Shown one piece after another: positions 16,971-26,567 of a stretch of 64,000 bases of DNA (positions are counted from its first letter, which is position 1; each line of letters begins with the position of its first letter). The translations under genes were made by a program, and so were the position numbers. Source of the stretch: an uncultured Verrucomicrobiota bacterium (lineage in GTDB: Bacteria; Verrucomicrobiota; Verrucomicrobiia; Limisphaerales; UBA9464). The notes under the pieces were generated by a model. It saw nothing but the letters and a program-made list of their open reading frames with translations. It had not been told where the DNA came from and did not search any database. Where the stretch lies: the NCBI GenBank assembly GCA_903916195.1, contig CAIWVP010000111.1, positions 66,530 through 130,529 of the forward strand. Direction: 5' to 3'.

Positions 16971-19471
16971 GGCGCGGCAGGGACCGGGGTCGCGTCGGTC
17001 AGCCCGGCGCGGCGGGCGGCCCAGCGGGTCGCGCCGCACGCGAACAGCACGACCGAGATGGAGCTCAGGGGCATCAGCACCGCGCAGACGATGGGCGACA
17101 GCAGGCCGGCGGCGGCGATGCCGATGCCCACGAGGTTGTAGAGGCCGGAGAGGATGAAGCCGGCGCGGATGACCCGCACCGCTCGCCGCGAGAAGTCGAG
17201 CATCCGCGCGAGCTGCGGCAGTTGCGCGGCGTCCAGGATGATGTCGCTGGCGGGCGAGAACGCGCCGACCTGTTCGACCACCGCGACGCCCACGTCGCTC
17301 TGCTTCAGCGCGCCCGCGTCGTTCAGGCCGTCCCCGACCATCATCACCGTGCGGCCGGCCAACCGCAGGTCGCGGACGAAACGGAGCTTGTCCGTCGGGC
17401 TCTGGTCGAACCGGAGCGTGGCTCGCTCGCCGAGCAGCGACCGGAAGCGAGCCTCCTCGCGTGCGTTGTCGCCGCTGAGCAACGCGAGCTGATGACGGCC
17501 GCCGAGGCTGCGGACCAGGGCCTCGACCTCGGGTCGCAGCGGGCTCGTGAGCAGGAAACAGCCGCGGAAGCGTCCATCGATGGCGACACAGACGGAGTTT
17601 CCCGCAGGAATGAACCCGGTCGGGATGGCCACTCCGGAGCGTCCGAGCCACGCCGGCGAACCCAAGCGGACCGACCGGCCTTCCACCGTTCCGTTGAGCC
17701 CGCAGCCGGGGATCTCCACGAAGCCGGTGACGGGCGCGACCGGTGCCCCGGGTGCCAAGGCCCGGCCGAGCCTCAGCGAGTGCGGGTGCACCGAGTGGCG
17801 CGCCAGCGAGAGGACCCAGCCCGCCTCCTTCGCGCTCAGCGGATCGCCGGCGAAGCTCACCCCGCTGGCGTCGTTGCCGGTGAGCGTGCCGGTCTTGTCC
17901 AGCACGATGGTGTCCACCTCGGCGAGGCGCTCGAGCACGAGCGCGTTCTTGAGGAAGATGTGCGCGCGGCCGAAGACCCGGTGCGCCGTCCCCGAGGTGA
18001 GCGGCGCGGCCAGCGCGAGCGCGCAGGGACAGGCGACGATGAGCACGGACACGAAGGCCTTCGCCGCGATGGCCGGGTCCACCGCGAGCCAGAATGCCGC
18101 CGAGGCCGCGGCGACGCCGAGCACGACCCAGGTGAAACGACGGCTGTAGCGGTTGGTGAGCGTGTCGAGCGACGGCCCGCCGTCCTTGCGGAAGATCTCG
18201 TTGTCCCAGAGCGAGGTCAGATAGCTCTGCGAGACGGGCTTCACCGTCTCGACCTCGATGGCGCCGCCGGTCTGCCGTCCACCGGCATAAAGATGCGCGC
18301 CGACCTCGCAAGCGACGGGCTCGGATTCGCCGGTGACGAAGCTGTAGTCGAGGCACGCGGTCCCGGCGACCAGCGTCGCGTCGGCCGGCAGCAGTTCGCC
18401 GCCGCGGAGAGCGAGCCGGTCGCCGACCTCCAGGCGGGAGATGGCCACGGTCTCCTCGCCGCCGGCCGTCCTGCGGACGACCGCCAAGGGGAAGAAGCCC
18501 TTGTAATCGCGGTCGAACGCGAGGCGGTCATAGGTCTTCTGCTGGAACAGCCGTCCGCAGAGCAGGAAGAAGATCAGCCCGGTGAGCGAATCAAGATAGC
18601 CTTCGCCGCGATGGCCGAGGATGTCGTAGGCGCTCTGTCCGTAAAGGGCCGCGAGCCCGAGCGCGATGGGCACATCCAGCGTGGCGACCCGTCGACGCAG
18701 GCTCAGCCATGCCGTGCGCCAGAAATCCGAGGCGCTATAGACCAGCACCGGCAGCGCGAGCCCGAGGCTGAGCCAGCCGAAGACGGTCTTGAAGAACGGG
18801 CCGCTGAAACTGTCCAGCCCGAGATAGCCCGGGATGGACAACATCATGATGTTGCCGAAACCGAAGCCGGCGAGGCCGAGCTGCAGCTGGCGGCGGATGT
18901 GAGGTGTGGCGGACTTCGGATGCTCCAGTTCCCGCAGGGTCAGCGTCGGCTCGTAGCCGATGGCGGCGAGCATCGCGACAACCTTGCTCAGCGTGGTCTC
19001 GTGCTTGAAGTAGGTGAGCGAGACATCGCGCCGCGCGAAATGGACCGTCGAGCGGACGATGCCCGGGTCCAGGCGGAAAAGGTTCTCCAGCAGCCAGACG
19101 CAGGCCACGCAGTGGATCTGCGGCAGGTGGAGCGTGAGCTTGGCGACCTTGTCGTCGGAGAAATCGAGAAGCTTTTCCTGGACCGACGTATCATCGAGGT
19201 AACTCCACCGCTCGCGTTTCTGCGCGCCGCTCGCGGTGCTGCCCGGCGTGGCGTTGAGCTCGTAGAACTGCCCCAGGCCGTTCTCGGTCAGCAACGCGTG
19301 GACCGTCTGGCAGCCGAGGCAGCAGAACGGCTTTTCCTCGGACGGAACCTGGGCGCCGATGCAGGGCTGGCCGCAATGGAGGCAACTTGCCGCCGCCGGA
19401 GTCTTCCCGGAGCGGGCATCGGCAGCGCGAAGCGCGCGCGTGGGGTCGAGTTGAGGGACGGCTGCCGTCAT
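16967..19471 (-). CDS. ccoI: Copper-transporting P-type ATPase CcoI (FixI)
   Basis: 834 aa. The N-terminus has a Cys-rich metal-binding segment (CLHCGQPC and FCCLGCQTVHALL), then a heavy-metal-associated domain with HCVACVWLLENLFRLD. Transport landmarks are TGESEP in the actuator domain, the copper-path motif CPCALALAAP, phosphorylated DKTGT, HPHS, and GDGLNDAGALKQSDVG. In the CcoI branch copper is delivered for cbb3 assembly instead of detoxification. It is the first gene of the cco operon, leading straight into ccoS. The ATG at 19471 has no strong ribosome-binding site. An in-frame start farther upstream would add about 18 residues. Confidence 0.93.
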   Translation of the reverse strand: MTAAVPQLDPTRALRAADARSGKTPAAASCLHCGQPCIGAQVPSEEKPFCCLGCQTVHALLTENGLGQFYELNATPGSTASGAQKRERWSYLDDTSVQEKLLDFSDDKVAKLTLHLPQIHCVACVWLLENLFRLDPGIVRSTVHFARRDVSLTYFKHETTLSKVVAMLAAIGYEPTLTLRELEHPKSATPHIRRQLQLGLAGFGFGNIMMLSIPGYLGLDSFSGPFFKTVFGWLSLGLALPVLVYSASDFWRTAWLSLRRRVATLDVPIALGLAALYGQSAYDILGHRGEGYLDSLTGLIFFLLCGRLFQQKTYDRLAFDRDYKGFFPLAVVRRTAGGEETVAISRLEVGDRLALRGGELLPADATLVAGTACLDYSFVTGESEPVACEVGAHLYAGGRQTGGAIEVETVKPVSQSYLTSLWDNEIFRKDGGPSLDTLTNRYSRRFTWVVLGVAAASAAFWLAVDPAIAAKAFVSVLIVACPCALALAAPLTSGTAHRVFGRAHIFLKNALVLERLAEVDTIVLDKTGTLTGNDASGVSFAGDPLSAKEAGWVLSLARHSVHPHSLRLGRALAPGAPVAPVTGFVEIPGCGLNGTVEGRSVRLGSPAWLGRSGVAIPTGFIPAGNSVCVAIDGRFRGCFLLTSPLRPEVEALVRSLGGRHQLALLSGDNAREEARFRSLLGERATLRFDQSPTDKLRFVRDLRLAGRTVMMVGDGLNDAGALKQSDVGVAVVEQVGAFSPASDIILDAAQLPQLARMLDFSRRAVRVIRAGFILSGLYNLVGIGIAAAGLLSPIVCAVLMPLSSISVVLFACGATRWAARRAGLTDATPVPAAP

Positions 19472-19639
19472 TGCGAGGCGCAGTCTCGTCGACCCGCCCG
19501 GCCCGCCGCTAACCGGGCCTTGCAAAGGAGTAGGCCGATTCTGCCATTAGCGCGGCAGTAGAACGCATCGGACCGCCTGCTTCAGGTCCGTTTCAGCCCA
19601 TTTTCCATCCATCGCGCTCTCGACGACGGTGTCGGTCGG

Positions 19640-19653
19640 TTGCGATCGATCAA
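19640..19653. promoter_or_regulatory. FNR-like dyad, one perfect half-site
   Basis: The sequence TTGCGATCGATCAA fits TTGAT-N4-ATCAA with a perfect right half and a left half matching at three of five positions. FNR/FixK regulators commonly control cbb3 oxidase genes. No FNR protein with a DNA-binding domain is encoded in this window, so the regulator is unknown. Confidence 0.35.
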
Positions 19654-19679
19654 TGAACGCTTGCACCGGAGCGGTCGCT

Positions 19680-19695
19680 TGTGATTTTTTTCACG
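19680..19695. promoter_or_regulatory. Crp-type palindrome
   Basis: TGTGATTTTTTTCACG matches the Crp-family consensus TGTGA-N6-TCACA at nine of ten defined positions. It lies 252 nt before the actA start and 208 nt before the ccoI start, so it could act on either operon. The sequence match is seen directly; binding by a Crp/FNR-family protein is inference. Confidence 0.45.
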
Positions 19696-19770
19696 AGTCA
19701 TTTGCGCGCGGCGCGCCCACGAGACGTCCCGGAGATGTCGGTAGGCCGCTCATCACCCTGATCAGACGGA

Positions 19771-19787
19771 CGAAAACTGTGTTTTCG
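19771..19787. promoter_or_regulatory. Perfect 7-3-7 inverted repeat, possible operator
   Basis: CGAAAAC-TGT-GTTTTCG is a perfect palindrome 160 nt before actA. There is no following T-run, so it is unlikely to be a terminator. The size and symmetry fit a dimeric repressor or activator site. No family consensus is recognised. Confidence 0.35.
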
Positions 19788-19947
19788 CGCCGTGATCGAG
19801 GTTGTCGCGCGGGGTCCGGCGGTCCAGAACCTAGGGTGTCAGGACAAGACGGACCGGTTTGTCGGGCCAGTTGGATCAGCAGAACGAACAAGCAGACCTG
19901 TGCGGGCGTGGCCACGCGGCACGGGTAGGCAGACGGAAAACCGAGCG

Positions 19948-20583
19948 ATGTCCTTCATCTTCCCCAAATGGGCGAACACGCTGCCGCTGAAAGTGGCGGT
20001 GGGCGCCGTCCTGGCCGCCAGCGCGGCCGGCGCGGGCATCACCTATTACCTCACGCCGAAATGGACGCGCGTGGGCTACACCCCCAAGCAGCCGGTGGCC
20101 TTCTCGCACAAGGTCCACAACGAGCAGCTCGGCATCGATTGCCGTTATTGCCATTCCGCCGTCGAGAAATCGTGGTTCTCGAACATCCCGGCGGCGAGCA
20201 CCTGCATGAACTGCCACAGCCTCATCCTGAAGGATGACCCGAAGCTGGCGTTGGTGCGCGAATCCTACCAGACCGGCAAGCCCATCCCGTGGGTGCAGGT
20301 CCACAAGGTGCCCGATTACGTCTATTTCAACCACTCGGTCCATGTGAACCGCGGCATCAGCTGTGTCCACTGCCACGGCCAGATCAACCAGATGGAAGAG
20401 GTCCAGCACGCGAAACCGCTCTCCATGGGCTTCTGCCTGGATTGCCACCGCGCGCCGGAAGAAAAAATCCGCCCGGTCGAACTGGTCACCCAGCTGGATT
20501 GGAAAGGCGTCGTGGACGGTAAGAAGCTGGTGCATGACTGGAACGTGAAGCCCGGCCAGAGCTGTTCGACCTGCCACCGATGA
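19948..20583 (+). CDS. actA: ACIII pentahaem cytochrome c subunit (ActA)
   Basis: 211 aa. One N-terminal membrane helix (about residues 14-35) anchors a periplasmic domain with five CxxCH sites at 65-69, 86-90, 139-143, 163-167 and 206-210. Extra His residues (FSHKVHNEQ, FNHSVH) can serve as distal ligands. This matches the pentahaem subunit of Alternative Complex III, a quinol:electron-acceptor oxidoreductase that replaces the bc1 complex in many phyla. It is the first gene of the operon. The stop overlaps the next start as ATGA. The ATG at 19948 is chosen because it places the membrane helix at the N-terminus. Confidence 0.95.
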   Translation: MSFIFPKWANTLPLKVAVGAVLAASAAGAGITYYLTPKWTRVGYTPKQPVAFSHKVHNEQLGIDCRYCHSAVEKSWFSNIPAASTCMNCHSLILKDDPKLALVRESYQTGKPIPWVQVHKVPDYVYFNHSVHVNRGISCVHCHGQINQMEEVQHAKPLSMGFCLDCHRAPEEKIRPVELVTQLDWKGVVDGKKLVHDWNVKPGQSCSTCHR

Positions 20584-23500
20584 AGACCATCCCCCCCGTT
20601 TGTCCCGAGCCGGTGACCGGCCCCAAGTATTGGCGTTCTCTCGACCAGCTCGCCGAGCGTCCTGAGTTCCGCCAGTGGCTCGACCAAGAGTTCCCGTCCG
20701 GCGCCAGCATCGCACCCGAGGGCGAGACCCGCCGCGAGTGGATGAAGCTCATGTCGGCCAGCTTCCTTTTGGCCGGCCTCGGTGGTTTTGCCTCGGGTTG
20801 CCGTCGACCGGAAGAGCACCTGACCCCTTTTGCCAAGCAACCGGAGAACTACACCCACGGGGGGTGGCAGTATTTCGCGACCTCGATGCCGAGCCGCGGC
20901 AGTGCCCAAGCGCTCATCGTCAAGTCGAGCGACGGCCGGCCGACCAAGATCGAGGGCAACCCGCTCCATCCCGATAGCAACGGCGCCACCGACGGTTTTG
21001 CCCAAGCAGCGCTGCTGAACCTGTACGATCCGGACCGCGCTTACCGGCATACGTTCCAGGGCAACGACGTCAAGGTCGAGAAGGTGGTCGACCAGCTGTC
21101 CTTGACCGCCAAGAAGTTCGCCGCGACCGGTGGCGAAGGCTTGGCCATCCTCGCGGAGCGGAGTTCCTCTGCTTCGCGGGCCGCGTTGCAGGCCAAGTTG
21201 GCGGACAAGCTTCCGAAGGCGAAGTGGTACCTGTACGAGCCGGTGGATTTCGCGGTCGCCGCGCAAGCTGCCAGCATCGCCTACGGTGCCCGTGTCGTGC
21301 CGCACGTCCATCTGGAGAAGGCGAAGCGCATCCTCTCGCTGGATTGCGATTTCCTCAGCACGGATTCCGATACCACGCACCACATCCGCGGGTTCGCCAA
21401 AGGCCGCAAGCCGGGCGACGGGATGAACCGGCTGTATGTCGTCGAATCGCTCCAATCGCTGACCGGCGGTAGCGCCGACCATCGGCTCCGGGTGCGCCCG
21501 ACCGATGTCGTGAAGGTCGCCGCCCACATCGCCAGCTTCGTCGCCAGCGGCGAGCTCGGTGTGGCGCTCAAGGCCCTCTCCAAGGGTTCTCCTGCTTCCG
21601 ACAAGTGGGCCGGCGAAGCTGCCAAGGACCTTGTCGCCCACAAGGGCGAGGCGGTCGTGGTGGCTGGTTACGCCCAACCTCTCGCGGTCCACCTCATCGC
21701 CAGCGCGCTGAACTCGCTGCTCGGCGCGGTCGGCCCGGTGGTTGAGCTGCTGCCCGACACCGAGAAGAGCGACGGCGGCATCGCTGATGCGGTCGCCGCG
21801 CTGAACGGGGGGCTCGACACGCTCGTGGTCCTCGGCGGCAACCCCGCCTACAACGCCCCGACCGAGCTTGATTTCTCGGCCGCGGTGAAGAAGGCCAAGA
21901 CCGTCATCCGCCTCGGATACTACGAGGACGAGACGGCCTTGGTCTCCACGTGGCACCTTGCTGGCGCCCACTTCCTTGAATCGTGGGGCGATGCCCGCAC
22001 CTCGGACGGCACGCTGGTGCCGGTCCAGCCGCTCATCGAACCGCTTTTCGGCGGCCTGACCGAGATCGAGGTGCTCGCGCGCCTGCTCGGGGAAGCGAAA
22101 CCCGCTCCGTATGAGGTCGTGCGTGCCACTTTTGGTCGGGACGACCAGGCGTGGAAGCAGTTCCTCCACGACGGATTCCTCAAGGACAGCGCGCCCAAGG
22201 CGATCACCGCCGCGTTCGACGCGACGGCCGTCGCGCAGGCGCTGGCCGCCTTCAAGCCCATCGTCGCTTCCGGCTACGATGTCGTGCTCTACCGCGACGC
22301 GAAGGTCGATGACGGTCGGTTCGCCAACAACGGTTGGCTCCAAGAGCTTCCGGATCCCGTGACCAAGCTGGTCTGGGGCAACGCGGTCATCGTCTCGCCC
22401 GCCACCGGCAAGAAGCTCGGAGTTACTGCCAAGACCGCCGATGGACGGGGCGACACCGACGACGCCGCGCACGCGCACGACGGCCAGTTCAAGAACCAGA
22501 TCATCAAGGTCGACCTCGGAGGTCGTACGATCGAGGGCGCCGTCTGGGTCCAGCCCGGGTTCGCCGACGACACCATCGGGCTCGCGCTCGGCTACGGTCG
22601 CCGCAAGGTCGGCCGCGTCGGATCCGCTTGCGGCTTCGATGCCTATGCGTTCTACGCGAAGGCCGGCGGCCACATCGTGACCGGAGCGAAGGCCGAGAAG
22701 ATCCACAAGAAGGAGTATCTCGCCACGACCCAGGAGCACGGCCTCATGGAAGGCCGTCCGATCATCCGCGAAGCCAATCTGGCCCAGTTCAAGACGAAGC
22801 CCGAGTTCGCCCAGAACATGGACCTGGAGGCGCATCTGCCGCACTACGTCCCCTACAACGACGACGGCACGATCAAGAACATCTACAAGCATCCCTACAA
22901 ACAGAACCCGGAGACCAAGTCCGAGGTGCATCAGTGGGGGATGACGGTGGACCTGGCCTCGTGCGTCGGTTGCGCGGCCTGCGTCGTCGCCTGCCAGGCG
23001 GAGAACAACATCCCCATCGTCGGCAAGGACCAGGTCATGCGCGGTCGCGAGATGCACTGGATCCGCATCGATCGTTACTACAGCCACGATGCCGACCTGG
23101 AGGTCACGCACGAGCACGCCTCGGCCGATCCTCAGATGGCGGTGCAGCCGATGTTCTGCCAGCACTGCGAGAGCGCGCCGTGCGAGAGCGTCTGCCCGGT
23201 GAACGCCACGGTGCACGACGAGGAAGGCCTCAACGTGATGGCCTACAACCGCTGCATCGGCACGCGGTATTGCGCGAACAACTGTCCGTTCAAGGTCCGC
23301 CGGTTCAACTTCTTCGATTTCAACAAGCGCGAGCCCGATTACGCGAAGGTCCAGGGCCAGTTCTTCTTGAACACGGGCAACCTCTACAAGGGGCCGCTCG
23401 CCGAGGACCGGAACGAAGCGCCGAACTGGGAGATCATCAAGCTCGTCAAGAACCCCGACGTCTCGGTCCGCATGCGCGGCGTCATGGAGAAATGCACCTT

Positions 23501-23906
23501 CTGCGTGCAGCGGATCGAGCAGGCGAAGATCGCGCAGAAGAACATCGCCAAGGGAAGCTCGGATGTCCGCGTCCCCGAAGGCACGTTCAAGACCGCGTGC
23601 CAGCAGGCCTGCCCGGCCGAGGCGATCAACTTCGGCAACATGCTCGACCCTGAGAGCGCGGTGTCGAAGCTGAAGAAGGACCCGCGCAACTACGCCGTGC
23701 TCGGATTCCTCGATATCAAGCCGCGCGTCACTTATCTGGCGAGGGTCCGCAACCCGAACCCGGCGATGCCCGACTCGAAATCGGCGCCCGATTCGCTGCG
23801 CGACTACGAGCGATTCCGTCACGAGAACCCGTTCACCGATGAATCCGGCCACGGACACGAAGGCCACCCCGCGGCAAACGGTGCCGCGCCGAAAGGAGCA
23901 GCCTAA
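20580..23906 (+). CDS. actB: ACIII iron-sulfur / molybdopterin-like subunit (ActB)
   Basis: 1108 aa. A Tat-type signal with RR at residues 51-52 ([18 protein letters not shown]) directs export, as in other ActB proteins. Residues about 80-750 resemble the molybdopterin-oxidoreductase fold, which in ACIII carries no cofactor. Residues about 780-1010 form the ferredoxin-like domain with four cysteine clusters: [41 protein letters not shown], and CTFCVQ with CQQACP. It probably relays electrons from the quinol site to the haems. It starts in the actA stop, and its TAA shares a base with the actC ATG. Confidence 0.95.
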   Translation: MKTIPPVCPEPVTGPKYWRSLDQLAERPEFRQWLDQEFPSGASIAPEGETRREWMKLMSASFLLAGLGGFASGCRRPEEHLTPFAKQPENYTHGGWQYFATSMPSRGSAQALIVKSSDGRPTKIEGNPLHPDSNGATDGFAQAALLNLYDPDRAYRHTFQGNDVKVEKVVDQLSLTAKKFAATGGEGLAILAERSSSASRAALQAKLADKLPKAKWYLYEPVDFAVAAQAASIAYGARVVPHVHLEKAKRILSLDCDFLSTDSDTTHHIRGFAKGRKPGDGMNRLYVVESLQSLTGGSADHRLRVRPTDVVKVAAHIASFVASGELGVALKALSKGSPASDKWAGEAAKDLVAHKGEAVVVAGYAQPLAVHLIASALNSLLGAVGPVVELLPDTEKSDGGIADAVAALNGGLDTLVVLGGNPAYNAPTELDFSAAVKKAKTVIRLGYYEDETALVSTWHLAGAHFLESWGDARTSDGTLVPVQPLIEPLFGGLTEIEVLARLLGEAKPAPYEVVRATFGRDDQAWKQFLHDGFLKDSAPKAITAAFDATAVAQALAAFKPIVASGYDVVLYRDAKVDDGRFANNGWLQELPDPVTKLVWGNAVIVSPATGKKLGVTAKTADGRGDTDDAAHAHDGQFKNQIIKVDLGGRTIEGAVWVQPGFADDTIGLALGYGRRKVGRVGSACGFDAYAFYAKAGGHIVTGAKAEKIHKKEYLATTQEHGLMEGRPIIREANLAQFKTKPEFAQNMDLEAHLPHYVPYNDDGTIKNIYKHPYKQNPETKSEVHQWGMTVDLASCVGCAACVVACQAENNIPIVGKDQVMRGREMHWIRIDRYYSHDADLEVTHEHASADPQMAVQPMFCQHCESAPCESVCPVNATVHDEEGLNVMAYNRCIGTRYCANNCPFKVRRFNFFDFNKREPDYAKVQGQFFLNTGNLYKGPLAEDRNEAPNWEIIKLVKNPDVSVRMRGVMEKCTFCVQRIEQAKIAQKNIAKGSSDVRVPEGTFKTACQQACPAEAINFGNMLDPESAVSKLKKDPRNYAVLGFLDIKPRVTYLARVRNPNPAMPDSKSAPDSLRDYERFRHENPFTDESGHGHEGHPAANGAAPKGAA

Positions 23907-25390
23907 TGGCTAACGCCGCTTCCATCCACGCCGCTGACGTCCCGAAGGGCAAGCAGCACGACCCGCACGCCGCCCCGCCGAAGATCGTCGCGATCGATCC
24001 GCCGCAGGAGTTCGTCCGCGAGCCCCTGGTGCTCAACGGCCGCTCGCTCGGCTGGCTGACCGAGCGCATCGCCGGCGTCTGTGAAGGCAAGATGCCCCTC
24101 TGGTGGTGGCCGGCCTTCATCGTCAGCGCCGGGCTGATGACGATGATGTTCACGCTGGTCGCGTACCTGATCTCGACCGGTGTCGGCGTCTGGGGCCTGA
24201 ACAACCCGGCCGATTGGGCGTGGGACATCACCAACTTCGTCTTCTGGATCGGCATCGGCCACGCCGGCACGCTGATCTCCGCGGTGCTCTTCCTGCTCCG
24301 GCAGAAATGGCGCACCTCGATCAACCGCGCCGCCGAGGCCATGACGCTCATCGCGGTGGCGTGCGCCGGCATCTTCCCGGTCGTCCACACCGGCCGCGTC
24401 TGGTTTGCTTTGATGCCCGGATGGCTGATCCCGGCGCCCAACGCGAACTACATCTGGCCCCAGTTCCGTTCGCCGCTGCTCTGGGACGTCTTCGCCGTCT
24501 CCACCTACGGCACCGTCTCGCTGCTGTTCTGGTATGTCGGGTTGATCCCCGACCTCGCCACCTTGCGCGATCGCGCGAAGAACAAGGTCCGCGGGTTCTT
24601 CTACGGACTCTTCGCACTCGGCTGGACCGGCTCGAACCGTCACTGGAGCAACTACGAGAAGGCCTACATGATCTTCGCCGGCCTCAGCACCCCGTTGGTG
24701 CTCTCCGTGCACTCGATCGTCTCGTTCGACTTCGCGGTGTCCAACGTTCCCGGCTGGCACACCACCATCTTCCCGCCCTATTTCGTCGCCGGCGCCATCT
24801 TCTCCGGTTTCGGCATGGTGCTCACGCTGCTGGTCCCGATGCGGACCCTGTTCAAGCTGGAGGACATCATCACCACCCGTCACGTCGAGCTGATGTGCAA
24901 GGTGATCTTGGCCACCGGCTCGATCGTCGGGTACGCCTACGGAATGGAGTTCTTCATCGCGTGGTACGGCGGCAGCCCGTACGAGCTCTACGCCTTCAAG
25001 AACCGTGCGTTCGGTCCCTACTGGTGGGCCTACTGGAGCATGATCTCCTGCAACGTGATCAGCCCGCACCTCTTCTGGTTCAAGTGGTGCCGCACCAACA
25101 TGGTGTTCGTGTTCTTCGTGTCCATCGTCGTGAACATCGGCATGTGGTTCGAACGCTTCGTCATCATCGTGACCTCGCTGCACCGTGACTATCTGCCGGC
25201 GAGCTGGGGTTACTTCGCCCCGACCTGGGTGGACGTGTTCACTTTCGTCGGCAGCTTCGGCCTCTTCTTGACATTGTTCCTGTTGTTCATCCGGTTCCTG
25301 CCGGCCATCGCCATCTCCGAGGTCAAGGGCGTGACACCGCAGGCGGATCCGCACCACCCGCTGGGCGGTGCGAAAGGAGGGCACCACTGA
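23906..25390 (+). CDS. actC: ACIII NrfD-like membrane subunit (ActC)
   Basis: 494 aa with about ten membrane helices in the NrfD/PsrC fold. Landmarks are [14 protein letters not shown] before helix 1, [18 protein letters not shown], and the long central loop with [19 protein letters not shown]. This subunit provides one quinol-binding site in ACIII and has been proposed to contribute to proton translocation. It overlaps the actB TAA by one base and the actD ATG by one base, so translation of the three is coupled. Confidence 0.95.
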   Translation: MANAASIHAADVPKGKQHDPHAAPPKIVAIDPPQEFVREPLVLNGRSLGWLTERIAGVCEGKMPLWWWPAFIVSAGLMTMMFTLVAYLISTGVGVWGLNNPADWAWDITNFVFWIGIGHAGTLISAVLFLLRQKWRTSINRAAEAMTLIAVACAGIFPVVHTGRVWFALMPGWLIPAPNANYIWPQFRSPLLWDVFAVSTYGTVSLLFWYVGLIPDLATLRDRAKNKVRGFFYGLFALGWTGSNRHWSNYEKAYMIFAGLSTPLVLSVHSIVSFDFAVSNVPGWHTTIFPPYFVAGAIFSGFGMVLTLLVPMRTLFKLEDIITTRHVELMCKVILATGSIVGYAYGMEFFIAWYGGSPYELYAFKNRAFGPYWWAYWSMISCNVISPHLFWFKWCRTNMVFVFFVSIVVNIGMWFERFVIIVTSLHRDYLPASWGYFAPTWVDVFTFVGSFGLFLTLFLLFIRFLPAIAISEVKGVTPQADPHHPLGGAKGGHH

Positions 25391-25923
25391 TGAGCGCCAA
25401 CGCCAAAACCTACGGGCTGCTCGCCCAGTTCGACACGGCCGCCGGGATCTTCGAAGCCGCCATCCAGGTCCGCGATGCCGGCTACCGCAAGTGGGACGTC
25501 TTCACGCCGTTCCCCATCCACGGGATGGACGACGCCATGGGCCTCAAGAACTCGAAGGTCGGTTACTTCACCTTCTGCGGCGGTTTCACCGGCTTCTTCA
25601 CCGGCATGACCATGATCTGGTTCATGAACAAGTTCGACTACGGCTTGGTGGTCGGCGGAAAACCGCTCTTCACCCCGCTCTACGCGTTCCCGGTGAGCTA
25701 TGAGCTCACCATCCTGCTGGGTGCGTTCGCGACGCTGGGCGGCATGCTCGCGTTGAACCGGTTGCCGAAGCTCTACAACCCGCTCTTCAAGAGCGAGCGC
25801 TTCAAGAAGGCGACGGACGACAAGTTCTTCATCTGCATCGAGGCGACCGATCCGAAGTTCGCCGAGGCCCGTGCCGTGCTCGAGAAAGCCGGGGCCGCCG
25901 CCATCGAACTCGTGGAGGACTGA
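25390..25923 (+). CDS. actD: ACIII subunit ActD (DUF3341)
   Basis: 177 aa. The start YGLLAQFDTAAGIFEAAIQV and the segment FTPFPIHGMDDAMGLK are the DUF3341/ActD signature, followed by two membrane helices (FCGGFTGFFTGMTMIWFMNK and ELTILLGAFATLGGMLAL). ActD is a structural subunit contacting ActC and ActF. The ATG at 25390 shares its first base with the actC stop. Confidence 0.93.
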   Translation: MSANAKTYGLLAQFDTAAGIFEAAIQVRDAGYRKWDVFTPFPIHGMDDAMGLKNSKVGYFTFCGGFTGFFTGMTMIWFMNKFDYGLVVGGKPLFTPLYAFPVSYELTILLGAFATLGGMLALNRLPKLYNPLFKSERFKKATDDKFFICIEATDPKFAEARAVLEKAGAAAIELVED

Positions 25924-25924
25924 C

Positions 25925-26560
25925 ATGCGCTATTTCCTCGCTCTCTTCGCGCTCGCCGTCATCGGCGGGGTCGCTGTGCTCGGTTTCCGGGGTGATATCT
26001 CCCGCCAACCGCCCCGCATGGCCGAGATCTTCTCGGACCTCAACATCCAGCCCAAGCTGCGCCCGCAGACGACCACCAAGTTCGGGGGCTTCGCTGATGG
26101 TGCGTCTTCCCGGCCTTATCCGCTCGGGACCGTCGCCCAGAAGGTCGGCTTCGCCGACAACTCCACGTACAAGGACGACGCCTACAACACCGGCAAACAG
26201 GGTGCCGCGTTCGTTGAGGTCAACCCGGTTCCCGTCACCTCTGAGTTGGTGAAGCGCGGCCAAGAGCGTTTCAACATCTATTGTCAGCCCTGCCACGGCG
26301 CCCAAGGCGACGGCAACGGCATCACCAAGAAACTCGGGATGACCACCGTGGCGAACCTGCACGACCAGCGGATCGTCCGGCTCAACGACGGCGAGATCTT
26401 CAACACCATCAGCTACGGCAAAGCCACGATGATGGGCTACGCCGGCAACGTGCCGGTCGGCGACCGTTGGGCGATCGTCGGATACCTCCGCGCTCTCCAG
26501 TTGAGCCGCCTCGCGCTCCAAGCCGACGTGCCGGCACCGGTCCTCGAAAAGCTGAAATAA
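25925..26560 (+). CDS. actE: ACIII mono-haem cytochrome c subunit (ActE)
   Basis: 211 aa. An N-terminal hydrophobic anchor (FLALFALAVIGGVAVLGF) is followed by a periplasmic domain with a single haem site CQPCH at 120-124. A likely axial Met lies in TMMGYAGNVP. ActE is one of the electron exit points of ACIII towards cytochrome c or the terminal oxidase. It begins 1 nt after the actD stop. Confidence 0.93.
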   Translation: MRYFLALFALAVIGGVAVLGFRGDISRQPPRMAEIFSDLNIQPKLRPQTTTKFGGFADGASSRPYPLGTVAQKVGFADNSTYKDDAYNTGKQGAAFVEVNPVPVTSELVKRGQERFNIYCQPCHGAQGDGNGITKKLGMTTVANLHDQRIVRLNDGEIFNTISYGKATMMGYAGNVPVGDRWAIVGYLRALQLSRLALQADVPAPVLEKLK

Positions 26561-26567
26561 GGCGACC

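Larger units (their letters stand above)
19472..19947. promoter_or_regulatory. Divergent control region between the cco and act operons
   Basis: A 476-nt noncoding stretch between the starts of ccoI (minus) and actA (plus). It must hold the promoters of both respiratory operons. Three dyad sites are visible in it and listed separately: an FNR-like site at 19640-19653, a Crp-like site at 19680-19695, and a perfect 7-3-7 palindrome at 19771-19787. Its A+T content around 19680-19700 is higher than that of the flanking genes. No convincing small gene is seen. Confidence 0.65.

Noticed and set aside
14314-17157. 947-residue open frame on the plus strand across ccoNO and ccoS
   Set aside because: Antisense shadow of well-identified genes, without motifs.
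20322-23867. 1181-residue open frame on the minus strand across actB
   Set aside because: It has no recognisable domain, has the Arg/Val/Asp/Leu-heavy composition of an antisense frame in high-GC DNA, and lies fully over a clear actB.
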